Of a stretch of 64,000 nucleotides of DNA, positions 11,864-22,799 are shown in pieces (position 1 is the stretch's first letter; the number at the start of each line of letters is the position of its first letter). A program made the position numbers and the translations under genes. The stretch is taken from positions 7,048 to 71,047 of the forward strand of contig MNCI01010805.1 in assembly GCA_015680685.1 (NCBI GenBank), given 5' to 3'. Under the pieces are notes generated by a model that saw only the letters and a program-made list of their open reading frames with translations, did not search any database and had not been told where the DNA came from. The DNA is from Gnetum montanum (Eukaryota; Streptophyta; Gnetopsida; Gnetales; Gnetaceae).

Positions 11864-12721
11864 TGATGAGTGGTGAGATACCCCTACACTCAACCATACG
11901 AATACGAGTGTAGCACGCGCGATCTAGTCGAACCTTGTAGACTAAGTGCCTACACATCCATGGAACACTTAGGGTTAATCATTCGTTGTCTTCCCAGACT
12001 TACTTGTAGTTGTCACAGTGTATGGTTAAGTAAGTCTAAGGTATATGATTTTTATAGCTTTTATGTTTTTGTCTCTTATGCTAACAAGGTAAAGGGTTGA
12101 GAAACTAATTTCTAACTTTAACTAATTAACTAAGTCTACATTAACCTAGCATCAGCATCCGTTCCCACTTACTGTACACACACTGAACCGATGCAACCAT
12201 GGCTACCAAACGCTAATTGTTGCTAGGATCACCATGCGTAACGCACGTGGTCGAAGCGGTTGTACTGAGGCACTTAACTAGGAGAGAAGGGTTGAGAGAG
12301 AAAGTAGTAAATAACAGATAGTAAATAACAATAAATAAAATCCTAATTAGCCTATTCCATGCACTGCAAGGTTTATCCAAGAAGCTCATCTTTATTGCCG
12401 TACACAAACTTGTATTCAGGTATAATGTTTGCTCGAATAAAGATCCGTTCACTTTAAAACTCCTACTGCAGGCACATGGAAAATATTCTATCTCTAGAGT
12501 GATCAATCTGCCAGAGTTTCCCTACTGTCTAGCCTAGGATGATGAAACAAGGAAGAGTCGCCTCTTATTTATAGATATGATGGCACACCGCGATATCGCA
12601 TATGCGATATCGTGGGGGACGATGCGATATCACGTATGCGATATCGTGAGGGATGTGATATCGTGACTGCTGCGATATTGCATACACAATATCGCGGCCC
12701 ATGCGATATCGCGTCCCATCA
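11864..12721 (-). repeat. 5' LTR of element B
   Basis: 858 bp, with TGATGAG at its left edge and CCCATCA at its right edge (on the minus strand it begins TGATGGGACG). It aligns along its length with the element D LTRs (43580-44323 and 49672-50521, plus strand). On the minus strand it contains a palindrome array (12720-12590), a TATA box (CTATAAATAAG near 12575-12565), the AATAAAGAT...ATCTTTATT hairpin (12444-12388) and the GTATGGTTGAGTGTAGGGGTATC U5 end. Confidence 0.9.
12560..12720 (-). promoter_or_regulatory. U3 promoter of element B: GATATC palindrome array plus TATA box
   Basis: Six exact GATATC palindromes, mostly extended to CGATATCG or GCGATATCGC, plus several one-base variants, lie within about 130 bases directly upstream (minus strand) of CTATAAATAAG. 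The spacing is about 15-35 bases. The same arrangement, with the same palindrome, is seen in D, F and the solo LTR. A binding-site array for a transcription factor is an inference; the array and the TATA box are visible. Confidence 0.7.
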
Positions 12722-14757
12722 GCCTTCCACAGGTAATTTATTTAAAGATTGAGAAGCATTTCAAGGAGAACGAACGTGGAAGGAAAACCTTGTCCTTTCC
12801 ATGCCTAATAAGAAAACTTTGTAAGAGGGCACGTATTGTTCATTATTTTAATGACACTCTTAGACATAATCCTTTGGCCTAATGTGCAAAAATTATGAAG
12901 GACAAAATGCCAGCAACTATCCAAGAAGAGGAGCTGTTGCCACAACCAGCCACTCAAGAGGTAACACCGGAGGCTTGCATAGTCCATGAGTGTTTGTGAA
13001 AAATTGAAGAGTAGCTCTTGAGTGAACAAGAGCAGTAGGCAAGAACAAATAGGGCAAATCCATCTGTGTACTGACCAACCATGAGTCACCTTAATGAGGT
13101 GGCTTGAACAATTAGCCAGATGGAGAGGGGTGGTTCCATTTTCTTTGCCCAAAGAATGTAGCTACCTTTGAGGTCAGATCCCAACACTTGGGAGGTGATG
13201 GTGTCACTAGCAACACATCATTTATTTCTAGAAATCTTTGGAAATGTTGCCACTTTCTCAATGAGGTTGGAGAAAGGTGAGGAGGCAACTATCTTGGTGA
13301 TGCAACACCAAGGGTAGGAAACAGCTATAGAAGTGATAGTTGATCATGTAGCTGAAGCACTGAATGCACTAGCAATGTCTATAGGCATGGTCAATAGGAA
13401 ATTAAATGCAGCCCATGTTGGAACGACTAGTAGGGACCAAGCAATTAACTCCGGATATCTTTAATCTTCTAGAGAAAATCACTACAACCTAGTCAGAGGT
13501 GTTGAACGCAAGGGGCAAATGCATCATTATGGAGGGGCAGCTAGAAATAATCCAAGAGCAAAATCAACGCTTGGGTGTTGAGGTTGCTGAACTTCATGCC
13601 CAACTTGCAGAGCAAACAATCCTCAGCCCAACAATGACAAGAGATAAAGCTATCAAACAACTTTAGGACCAACTTCAAAAGGTTGAGGATGAAGCAATAA
13701 TGGCCATCTTCAAATAGTCCATGGTAGAAGTTGAAACACATTCAATTAAAAAGAACTTGAATCAGATGCACCAAGAAAATGAAACATTGATCGCACAAAA
13801 TCGTCACCTGTGAAATGTTGATGCTCAAAGAGATCAAATGCAGAAATTCATTCATCAACAGTAGGAGTAGCTTGCTAGGGTTAACACTGAATTGAGAAAA
13901 TTGGCCACAAAAAATTGAAATCTATCAATGGAAGAGGTGCACATCTTGTGACATATGTCTGACACCGAAATCATTTTCTAGAAGAATGAAGCTCTCAAGT
14001 TTGAGAGGGTGAAAAATCACTACAAGGACTAGGTTGGCTTGCAAAAAGAAATCTAGATGGTGAAGGCTAAAGTGAATGAAGCCCTCCAACAACTCCAACA
14101 AGGAAGAGAGATGTGGCAGCTCATCCTTAATGTGATTGATGCCTACAAAAAAGCAAAGATCCACTTAAAGGAGTTGCAGATTGAAAAAATGATAGAATAT
14201 ATGGAGTTGGATAATCTTCGTTATGCAAACCTAGCAATGCTGATAGCTATACAACCGTAGTCAGAATTGGAGAAGCAAGTGGCTAGCTCGTATTTGCTAT
14301 ATGAGGTTGAGTTCAAGCACTAAAAGGACACCAAGCAAAAGCTTGAGATTGCTAATGCTAAACTCAAAGTCCTCAAAGGGCAATTCAGAGATCAACAATC
14401 CATCATTGAGGACTTAGCCAGACGGATGAATGACTACCAAGAGCTAAAGAACATAATGCAAGCATTCGACATTGAACGCAAACAATTCACTACCTAGTTT
14501 GTCAATGTTAAGGAGTTGTTTCCAATGATCCTATGTCCTTGGGATGTGCCCATCCAATCCACATTGGGGAAGCTACATGGATAGTGCATGATCCTAGGAG
14601 TAAGGAGGAGAAAATGAAAGCACTGCTGGATACTTTTCACCTTCCACATGAAGTTGTCGCAACAGCAGGACAACCATAGCCTCAACCATCATCAATACGT
14701 GAAGCTAGTGAAGGTCCCTCAGAGCCTCAGGAACCACCACCACCTAGGACCGTTTGA
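12722..14757 (+). pseudogene. Coiled-coil ORF downstream of pol (env-like position), element I
   Basis: Reading starts in mid-protein at LPQ...IEKHFKENERGR, matching IEKRFIENERGR of element G, and runs through many stops and frameshifts to EPPPPRTV and TGA at 14755-14757 (EPPPPRMV in G). The best-preserved piece, 14057-14260, is a heptad-rich helix (QQLQQGREM, IHLKELQIEKM). The C-terminal part keeps PWDVPIQSTLGK and SKEEKMKALL-like blocks shared with G. I see no signal peptide or membrane segment. Position matches the env-like or third ORF of Athila elements; function is unknown. Confidence 0.72.
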
Positions 14758-15007
14758 TCTTCTCCAACAAGCTTCACATCATCAAGGAACGTGTTGTTCA
14801 AATTTTTGATGAGTTGTGTCATGGTGTTCAATTTTGTATCTTGAACACCACTATTTTTGTAATGTGTTGATTCATGCACATGGGCACTCCATTTTTTGTC
14901 AAATTAGTCAAATTTGTTTTGTTGAAAGAAAAGTCAATTAATAATCTCATACTTTTCCAATTTTGTAAAAAAACTCAAGGATGAGTTTTCATTTAGTTGT
15001 GGGGGTA
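14758..15007 (+). other. 3' untranslated region and polypurine tract of element I
   Basis: No ORF. The end reads CTCAAGGATGAGTTTTCATT and then GTGGGGGTA (14999-15007), directly before the TGATGAG start of the 3' LTR. The first part matches the CTCGAGGACGAGTTTT box beside the 3' LTR of D, F and G; the purine run is the likely plus-strand primer. Confidence 0.75.
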
Positions 15008-15903
15008 TGATGAGTCGTCGTTGGTTTATGATGAGTTGTCGTTGATTGGTTGCGTTAATGAGGCCTCGTTGACACAGTCGACCACATCGATGAGGCCTCG
15101 TCTACAATGCCTCATTAACGCATTTTGACTAGCATCGATGATGCCTCATTGATGTGGTGTCTGTTCATCACCTATACATACGCACCTACCCGCCGCATTT
15201 ATGGAAAGTCCAAATTTTAATTATAGCAAAGCTCTTGCAAATTTTTCTATTTAAAAGTTAGAATTTTTTCCTTGAGTGCCCATAGTAGGAGCCATTGAGT
15301 GTACAGATCTTTATTCGAGCATTATTGTACCTAAGCACAATAGAGTGTGCAGCAATAAAGATGAGCTTTTTAATAAACCTTGTAGCACTTTGGATAGATT
15401 AGCTCTTTTATTTATGCATTCAATGTTTTTTATTATTTGTTAATTATTCTCAATTATTTTGCAATTATTTTCCAACAACTGAGTTAATAAGATTATTAAG
15501 CTAAATAGATCAAATACATAAGTACGACCACTTTGAGCATAACATGTATTCACTTGGTAATTCTAGCAACATTATCACTTGGTATGCCCAATAGCATAGC
15601 ATTTGGTTGCTCAACAATGGATATGTGGGTTCAGGATATGTACGAAAAGTGGGAACAGATACTTATGTTAGGATTAGTTAATTAAACTCCCTTTAATTTA
15701 CATTTCAAGCACCCAAGATATAAAATACAAAGTGATAAAAATTGGATGCCTCAGTTACACTTAACCATACCAATGTGCATCACAATTCACTTCCTAAAGA
15801 GCTAGTGCATTGGAAATGATAGAGTCTGCAAAATTTGATTGAGTCGCACGTGAATGCTCTGTGATTCGTATGGTTGAGCATAGGGGTACCTCACCGCTCA
15901 TCA
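15008..15903 (+). repeat. 3' LTR of element I
   Basis: 896 bp, TGATGAGTCG to CCGCTCATCA. The U3 start carries GAGGCCTC (twice), ATCGAT and GTCGAC palindromes between 15035 and 15160, a weak TATA (CCTATACATA, about 15170), the hairpin ATCTTTATT (15307-15315) / AATAAAGAT (15354-15362), and a U5 end GTATGGTTGAGCATAGGGGTACC. Length and plan match the other Athila-type LTRs here although the U3 is different. Confidence 0.85.
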
Positions 15904-16345
15904 CCTTTTAATTTAATTATGTAGGTTGTGAGTGAAACTAGAGTGTATTTGAATACATACATTCTAAGAAAATGAATAGATTAGCTCATTCTAGACTCAA
16001 TTCATTAGTTTATATCCATTTCAATAAACAGAAGTTTCATAATACTCCTTCAAAAGTTGGTGTAGTTGATATTATAGATATTGATTCATCTATGACAATA
16101 GTTGAATGGTTAATGGATAGTATTGAGGATGTGGATGTACAGTTAGATTCTTCATTTGAACCTGAGCTTGAACTTGAAGGAGAGATGGATAATTTACCTA
16201 TATCATCAAATCCTTTGCTTGGTGAAACTTTTTCTACAAGAAGCCAAACTTTTATTGATAGTTCTTATGCACCCTCATCTAGTGCAATGCCTCATAACAT
16301 AGATGGTATCATCAATGATTACAATGATGATTCATATTTTTAGTT
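15904..16345 (+). pseudogene. hAT-family transposase C-terminal remnant
   Basis: From 15927 the frame reads C-E-stop-N-stop-S-V-F-E-Y-I-H and continues without a break into the open frame at 15972 (NRLAHSRLNSLVYIHFN), ending at 16343. This is the hAT dimerisation-domain pattern CERNWS.FE..H.KKRNRL...RLN.LVYV. The stops sit at the expected Arg (TGA) and Trp (TAG) codons. An acidic, Ser-rich tail follows (residues about 45-123 of the open part). Bases 15910-15923 look like an intron end (TTATGTAG before G). The rest of the transposase is missing, probably displaced by element I. It is most likely a dead transposon. Confidence 0.72.
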
Positions 16346-16929
16346 TTATCTCTCAACATTATAGAACTTAATTGAAATTATAGTTTTTATAAAACTATTA
16401 TACTTTGTTCTAAGATTTATAAAATCAATAAAATATACTTTATAATTATAATGATTTTTTTTTACTATTGTACATTTGTTTATCCAAGTATTTTAGCATT
16501 TTGTTTGATATTTTGGGATTAGTATATAAATTCGTTAGGTTTTAGTTATTTTATTTTGAAAATATATATTATATAACTATTGTTTTAATCCTCATGAATA
16601 ATCACCGAATTTTTCAATTTATTCTCGAATTATTCATGAATCACTGATCAACATAGATATACCCAATCCGAATTGAAAACTAGGACGTGCAGTCAAATTA
16701 TTTTGGATTGTACCACCCCACCCCATAAGTTTGCAATAATGTCTCACTTGTCTCACATTCGGTTTGAACATTACAGGACAAATATTAATAATAATAATAT
16801 TCCAATAAACGAAGACGATAACGCAACGATCGTGAAAGCTTATTGCGAGCGACAGGAAATGAGCATCGCAAGAAAAGCGAAAGCAACCTCTGCTTCCGGT
16901 GCCCTGAACGAGGACGACTCCCCTTCCCT
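16346..16929 (+). other. AT-rich spacer and probable promoter/5' UTR of the NYN gene
   Basis: Very AT-rich from 16346 to about 16650, then base composition rises sharply toward the gene. AT runs such as AAAATATATATTATATAAC near 16560 could serve as a TATA region but none is decisive. The frame of the gene is open back to a TAA at 16819-16821, with no in-frame ATG before 16930. Confidence 0.4.
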
Positions 16930-18348
16930 ATGCTTATGCCGCTGCTGCTGCGTGGCCCATGCCCAGATCGGAGGAGGAGCCTCCTCACGGCAGCCGTCAC
17001 CACCGGCGTTGCCGCTGCTGCGCTTCGATATTATCACCGCCACACAAGTGCGCCAGCGCCTCTGCCTCTGCCTCTGCCTGCACCTGCACCTGCACCTGCA
17101 CCCGCGGGCAGCAAATCGATCACTGCCACTGCCACTAGCAGCAGCAGCAGCAGTAGCAGGGACAAGGACAGAATGAAGGTGGCCATCTTCTGGGACGTGA
17201 CCAACAAGCCTATCCGCGCCGGCGGTGGCCGCGTATCTGCAATGGAGGCCGCTCTTCGCCTCTCATGGTTGGCCGCCCACTTTGGCCGCGTTTCATGTCT
17301 CATGGCCTTCCTTCCTAACGCTTACACTAACTCCGCCGACGCCGCACCGGAGCCCTACACTTGCCCCGTCTGCGGCCACAAGTAAGTAAGAAATTAAGAA
17401 TCCCAGCTCCATCCTCCATTCCCATTCTCGTTCTCGTTCTCATTCCCGCTTTTCCGATTTGGGTCGTGGCAACGACGATCGCTGCGTGGCCCCCTCAATT
17501 GCAGGCTGAAAACGGCGCAGAAATTGCGCAAACACTTCACGCAGCTGCACCAGCGCCAGCAGCGGAAGCGCCTCCGGACGCTTCACTCCTGCAAAGGCCA
17601 CCGCCGCACGGCTGTGCTGCACAAATTGCAGCCCAAGATGGAGAGATACGAGGACGCTGCGGCGGGAGCGAGGACGCTGCTCCGGAGAGGAAGCAGCCGT
17701 GCCGCCATGAACGTGGCCGAGGAACTTGGCAGGGCAGGTTTCCGCGTGAAAAGCGATAAGTATGACAAGTCCGTGCTGTGTAGGAGCATCATGGAGGCCG
17801 CCTCCTTCCATGGCCATGGTTATGGGCTGTGGATTGTTTCCGATGACGAACGCTTGGCTACGGTCGTGAGAGCTTCTGCATCGGCGCAGGGCGTGCGCAC
17901 TGTCGTGGTGGGGCAGTGCCACGAGCTCAGGCGGTGCGCCCATAAATCGTTTTCGTGGTTTCACGTCATCAGCGGCCATGCTCTCAAACAGGTGCCCTTC
18001 ACGCTCCGTCTTTGGTCTGATCAGACCTTCCTCACTCCGCTGCAATGGAGTCCGCCACGCTACTCACCGGATAATGAGGTCCAGCAGCAGCAGTCTCAGA
18101 TGGATGATGAGCGCGGTTGTTTTTATTGTTTTGGAGATCAGCCAAAGGATCGAATGGCCGACGACGCAGAGGATGAAGAGGAGTTCAAGGCGGAGGAAGA
18201 GTTGCAAGCAGCGAATGATCTTGAGAGGCTTAGGCATGAGCGGCCTTGGTGGAAATTGCCCCCTCAACAGGAGCAGCAATCGCAACAGCAACAGAATCCT
18301 TCCTCTTCCTCCGCCGCGCCGCCGCTACCCAGACAGAGCATGAGGTAA
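16930..18348 (+). CDS. NYN-domain (PIN-like nuclease fold) C2H2 zinc-finger protein, 431 aa, two exons
   Basis: Joining 16930-17381 and 17505-18348 gives 431 codons. Domains: Arg-rich, acid-poor N-terminus (1-40, possible mitochondrial or plastid presequence), Pro/Ala run (41-60), Ser run (70-76), NYN start with VAIFWDVTNKP (84-94; D89, N92), zinc finger C145-x2-C148-x12-H161-x4-H166 formed across the splice junction, GHRR (182-185), NYN core WIVSDDERLATVV (260-272) and RTVVVG (282-287), then an acidic and Gln-rich tail. This is the architecture of plant proteins annotated as putative endonuclease or glycosyl hydrolase with C2H2 finger (for example Arabidopsis At5g61190). The usual second Asp after VSDD (SDF in relatives) is Arg267, so catalysis is uncertain. 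ATG 16930 is the first in frame. GC content is far above the flanks. Confidence 0.87.
17382..17504 (+). other. Intron of the NYN gene
   Basis: 123 bases, donor AA|GTAAGTAAG and acceptor CAATTGCAG|GCTG, phase 2. It contains a CT-rich tract (TTCTCGTTCTCGTTCTC). Removal joins CAC-AA to G-CTG and completes the zinc finger in frame, which supports the model strongly. Confidence 0.9.
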
Positions 18349-18664
18349 CATTAGGGTTTGATAATCGAAACTTAATCCAAATTAATATAGAACTTTCTCA
18401 AAGTCGTCGATGCCTGAAGGAAACATTCATTTCTGAGCTTGAGTCCCAAGCAAAGATTGATATTCTGTTTTCTTTACCATGTTTCGCACCTTTTAGATGT
18501 CGAACCATCTGCCTGTGTAACACCTTTTCTGGTGCTCTGTTGCCTTCCTGCTAAATGAAACTCTGTTACATGGCACAGAACGAATATGTCTAACATCCAT
18601 TCATTCACATTTCAGCTTTGACATTGGCATGTAGTACAGATTGAACAAGTGACTTGCAATGCTG

Positions 18665-18689
18665 TATATATATATATATATATATATAT
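18665..18689. repeat. (TA)n microsatellite
   Basis: About 12 TA units in the 3' flank of the NYN gene. Likely polymorphic in length. Confidence 0.95.
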
Positions 18690-19490
18690 GCTTATAACTG
18701 TCATTCGGCCAAAATTCGTCATGGTTATTGCAAGCTGTGAAATTAATACAACTTGGTGATGGAGCTTGAAATGAAATGATGAACATTCCATGACCACAGC
18801 TGATCTTTCATCACCATGGTATATTTAACCCATTGTTAGCAAAATTATGGTTTAAGGTTGTTGTATTAAAGTTGTTCACATTCTTAAGACTATCCAGTTG
18901 AGAACGACTTCTTTTCCATTGTATAGCATGATCAATATTGGTTTTCCTATTTGAACCTCCTGCTTATTAGAGGAAAATATTTCTAGGACACTTTTAACAG
19001 GAGCCGTTTTTACAAAGAAAATCCTCCTGAGAAGCGTTCTAGCCTGATTTGTAGCCTCTGCCTGTCATCATCCTCTTCCTGCTAGCCCTTGCCTATCTCA
19101 AACCAAAAAAACTATGCCATGAAAGTTTGCAGATAGAAATTTACCATAATCACCTAGAAACTTTTTTTTTAAAAGAAAAATTTTCAAACGGACATCCCCA
19201 GAGCTGTAGTAGCCAGGTTACCAAAAAGATAACTCTACTTACAGAATAATAAGCAAAGAAAAATATACACTTCTGTCAAAGCCTGATATAAACTACCACC
19301 CACATTCCTCTTTTAGACTTATGAGAACATCATATTCCCATTAAAGTTGTTTAAAAATTTTGCCGCATCCCTCCATAGAGATATTGCCCTGAATTTCAGC
19401 TTATTTGAAGTTACAGTAACGATGTTTTCAAATCCTATCTTTACTTTTAATTACATAAACTGTACCTTAACTTTTTGTATTCTTATGCAG

Positions 19491-19794
19491 ATACAAGCTA
19501 ATCAATTAAGAGTTGTGGTCCATGGTTCTCAGGTGTCTGACTTGAGACGTATCTGAATAGTTGAGCAAAACACAAATTTGATTTGATTATCCTAATGACA
19601 TTTTTTCCTTTCCGAATAGGATGCAATCTCTGTATAAGCTTTTTGTCTGGGTAAGATTCAGAGTGGTGATAGCATTTTGAGCCTATTTAGTAAATGATTG
19701 GAGCAGAGCTGAATCTCTTCATAATCTTATTGCCTTCATTAGGTACGTGGAATTGTCACATCACAATTGTACTGGATGTGATATTGTAGAGAAG
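19491..19794 (+). other. Candidate untranslated mini-exons downstream of the NYN gene
   Basis: Three short stretches have good plant splice borders: TTATGCAG|19491-19532|GTGTCT, CCGAATAG|19620-19650|GTAAGA and TTCATTAG|19743-19794|GTAATA. A donor-like AG|GTAACA overlaps the stop codon of the NYN gene (18344/18345). Splicing it to 19491 would replace the last residue and stop by RYKLIN and TAA, leaving the other pieces as 3' UTR. Chance matches are possible. Confidence 0.3.
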
Positions 19795-21639
19795 GTAATA
19801 TATAAATAGTGATTTTAAATGGGCAGTCACCTTACAGGTAGTTTGCATGTTATTAACACCTGCTTTTCATTTCGCTTAAGCCAAGCAACCATCTCATCCT
19901 CGTAGGACCAAGTGATGGCATTTGAATTAGATATTTTTAAAAAATTGTCTTCGTAGATGCTTGCATCTTTCAGCTTGAGGAAAATATGTCTCCAAAGCTA
20001 TTATTGAATCGTTAATTAACCTTTGATCATTCAAGTTATCCAACTTTAATTGAGCTTGGATCATTTACTAGAGAAAAGGAATTAGAATGCATGCCTTTTC
20101 GAAAGGCCTTTTGTTCACATGTATTATGAGAAGTCGGAGTGGAGTTCTAAAGGGAATTGCTGCTTCTGTTGAAATTTCTTTTACGCTGGTTTGCAAGGGG
20201 AGATATTACCAAAATTAGAAAATTTCTTTTACCTTTCTGGAGGTGTAAAAAATAAAAATTTTCTTTCCTCTATTGTTTTTGAGGGAGCTGATCTGCAATC
20301 AATCCTTGGCTAACTGTGGAGGCCATATAAGCTTGAAGAAAATGTCAACGGGCCCTGACGTTAGCCCTTTCTTTTTATCACATAAGGAATTCTAAACATG
20401 TTGTCAGCAGAAATGTTGGACCCTGAATACTTTATTTATAGTTTGTGGAACAACATTACATCTGCTCATAACCCATTGTAATTGCACCTGTAGTGTACAA
20501 GATACAAGTTATATGTTTTAACCGATAATCTGCACTTCTAATGTCATTTCACATTCATTAGGGGAAAGTTATTTCTTCCAATTCATTTAAATTAGATTTA
20601 AGTTGTGAGTTCAGTGCAAGTGTTATGATTTGTTTATGTGGTTGTTTTGTGAGTGCAATATTGGCAAGGGATGTCATCTTGTTTTATATGTCAATTTTGT
20701 GGTGAAAGGCCACCGAATTGAAATAAAAATGCTTTGTGTTTTCTTTTAACCTTATCTTCTGTTCTATTTTAATTGTTGCATCTGCTTCGTTGGAAGGGCT
20801 GGATGTATTGTTTTAGCCACCAGTATTTTATCATATCGAAGTGTTCTCCCTTATAGGTTGGCAAATGCCTCTATTAGAGGCTTCTGGCTGATGCTATTTT
20901 GGATGGCTGAAGTCTCTTTTGAGTATTTACGAAGTAAATAAATTAGAGGTTTTTTCGTAAAATAAATTAGAAGTTTTGCGTATTGTTGGCTTGTGTGAAG
21001 AAAGAAGGTTTTATCATTCTACTGTGTTATTCCATGCTAGGTACTCGGCCTACATTTTCCCTTACATAACACATTGTTTGGCTAAGAAATCAACGAAGAG
21101 TTTAAATGTCTGATGTGATGATGTTTTTTCCTTAAGCTTGTTTTTTGTATGATGTTACAGATCATTACAAGACATTTTACACTAGTACCGTTACCGGTAT
21201 CTTATGCTGCGGTTCAAATTTTAGTGTCAAAAAATGTCAATGCATTATTTACTTTAGTATTAATGGCATCCTTCTCTTTTGTTTAGTTATTGTTTTCCTA
21301 ACTGCTAGCAAATAAAACTGATATGGTATGGGGCAATTGAATGTTAAAATGTTTTATGTTCATGCTTTTTCAAACGTAATGGCTTGCTCTGAATCTTAGA
21401 ACATGTATTATCTAGCTTAGTGTCTTATGTGCATGATCGACCATTATAGTTTATATGATTAATTTTCTACTTTAGCAGTCAGTTTACTGTCTGTTCGTGT
21501 AAGATTCTCCTTTGTTTTTAGCATGATTTTGTTAGAAATAGTGTAAATGTGTGCCTCCAACTCTTTGATTTCTTTCCTTTATGCATGCTGAGTTAGTAGA
21601 ATAGAACATAGTGGTTGTTGATGTCTTCTTTTGATGTAC

Positions 21640-22246
21640 TTTGCCCTAAGTGTTGTTTGGTCCAAAGAAGAGGGTCATAGAAGGTTAGATAAGAGCAAAT
21701 GCTCAAAAACAGAAAGAAGGGGCAAAAAACCTTCATGAAAGGTCCATGCTGAAAGAGGTAAGATCCTCCACAAAAAAGTATAAATAGAGGTGAACTCCCT
21801 CATTGTAACTTACCAAGCTTGAAGTGAATAGAGAGGCTCTCCCTTTTCTTCATTTAAGTGTTTTGTACAAGCGTTTGAGTACTTGGTTCAACCTCTTCTA
21901 GCTTCATCGCTTGTCTTCTTCTTGCATTCTTGGAGCATGTTTCTCTTATCTACATAGTCCTAGTCGCTATAACAACATGAACCTTATTGCCACTTGCTCC
22001 CAACTATTGTTGCAACAAAAACCCTTCGATGCTTTGCACTCTCCACAATGCTTAAGAACATCTTAGCACTCCACTAGCATTTGCTCATATGATTGCTATT
22101 AGATGTTGAATGCTCCTATGAGTTTTGGTGTTCTACTCATAAAAGCATCGATCCTTACTCATCTATTGGCATGAAACCTCCACAATGAACTCGAAATTTC
22201 TTGTTGTGGATGCTAGACTTAATTGCAAATCGACTTGACAACTCAC
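21640..22246 (+). promoter_or_regulatory. LTR-like block with TATA box
   Basis: TATAAATAGAGG at 21779-21790 is followed by a start-like ACTCCCTCATTGTAAC and a TC-rich leader (CTCTCCCTTTTCTTCA), an arrangement common in the U3/R of plant retrotransposon LTRs. I found no partner repeat, primer site or coding domain nearby, so it may be a solo LTR, a small non-autonomous element or a promoter. No ORF of note follows. Confidence 0.35.
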
Positions 22247-22393
22247 CTAATCTCATCCTATGCTGACTCATGATGCAATCATCTTAGTAGCCATATAATT
22301 TCATCTTATGCTGGCTCATGACACAATCATCTTTGTAGCCATTTAATCCCATCCCATGTTGACTCATGACATAAACATCTTTGTGGCCATTTG
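22247..22393. repeat. Three tandem copies of a unit of about 48 bp
   Basis: Imperfect copies of AATCTCATCCTATGCTGACTCATGATGCAATCATCTTAGTAGCCAT-like sequence begin near 22248, 22298 and 22346. A short (CAT)n run follows at about 22409-22424. No coding potential. Confidence 0.75.
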
Positions 22394-22799
22394 GAAGCTA
22401 AGTCATAATCATCATCATCATCATCCAAGCCATAATTATCTAATAAAAATATGAGAAGAGTTATCTCCAAGATAATGATAAATCATGCCCACTATGTCAT
22501 ATGCCACATAGTGCTTCAACATTGTCAATTTGTTGAATAAAGGTATCTAACTACATAACCTCATATGGTTAATGCACATAAGTTCAATAATAAAATAAAA
22601 ACATGTATAATTAAAGCAAAAATAATGAAAACTACCAAATTACTTAAAAAAAATATTAATAAAACCAAAATAATACCACCTATATGTATGACAAAATGCC
22701 ACATTCTTTGCTAAACATTGTTACTGTTATCAATAAAGGATGTCAATAGGGTATAACACAAAAGTTGAGTTACAACAATAATTTATCTAGGATGTTTAG
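22394..22799. other. AT-rich spacer
   Basis: A (CAT)n run, then A-rich sequence with stops in all frames. Nothing recognisable. Confidence 0.6.

Larger units (their letters stand above)
7147..12721 (-). mobile_element. Athila-lineage Ty3/gypsy element B, 3' part cut off by element A
   Basis: Minus strand: 5' LTR 12721-11864, tRNA-Asp-like primer site, gag 11720-9603, protease 9395-8694, RT and the start of RNase H 8594-7147. The sequence stops in mid RNase H where element A begins; the rest of B (RNase H end, integrase, 3' LTR) would lie left of the window beyond A. RT sequence and primer site are typical of the Athila group. B is inserted in the downstream ORF of element I at 12721/12722. 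Confidence 0.85.
12722..15903 (+). mobile_element. Athila-lineage element I, 3' part only
   Basis: Plus strand: the downstream coiled-coil ORF from mid-gene (12722-14757), a short 3' untranslated region, a polypurine tract and a complete 3' LTR (15008-15903). The left part was separated by the insertion of B at 12721/12722 and lies outside the window. The ORF is homologous throughout to that of element G (27381-24590), so I and G belong to related subfamilies. I ends next to a hAT transposase remnant. Confidence 0.82.
18349..21639 (+). other. Downstream intergenic region of the NYN gene
   Basis: No protein-coding gene supported. AT-rich, many stops in all frames. It holds a (TA)n microsatellite (18665-18689), candidate small exons at 19491-19794 and otherwise unremarkable sequence. 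Some of it may be 3' UTR of the NYN gene; no clear polyadenylation site could be fixed. Confidence 0.6.

Noticed and set aside
17440-18045. A 201-codon minus-strand ORF over exon 2 of the NYN gene
   Set aside because: Shadow of a GC-rich exon; the plus strand has the zinc finger, NYN motifs and consistent splicing.
21640-22246. TATAAATAG block as an endogenous pararetrovirus promoter
   Set aside because: No movement protein, coat or RT sequence of such a virus nearby; kept only as an LTR-like block of unknown origin.
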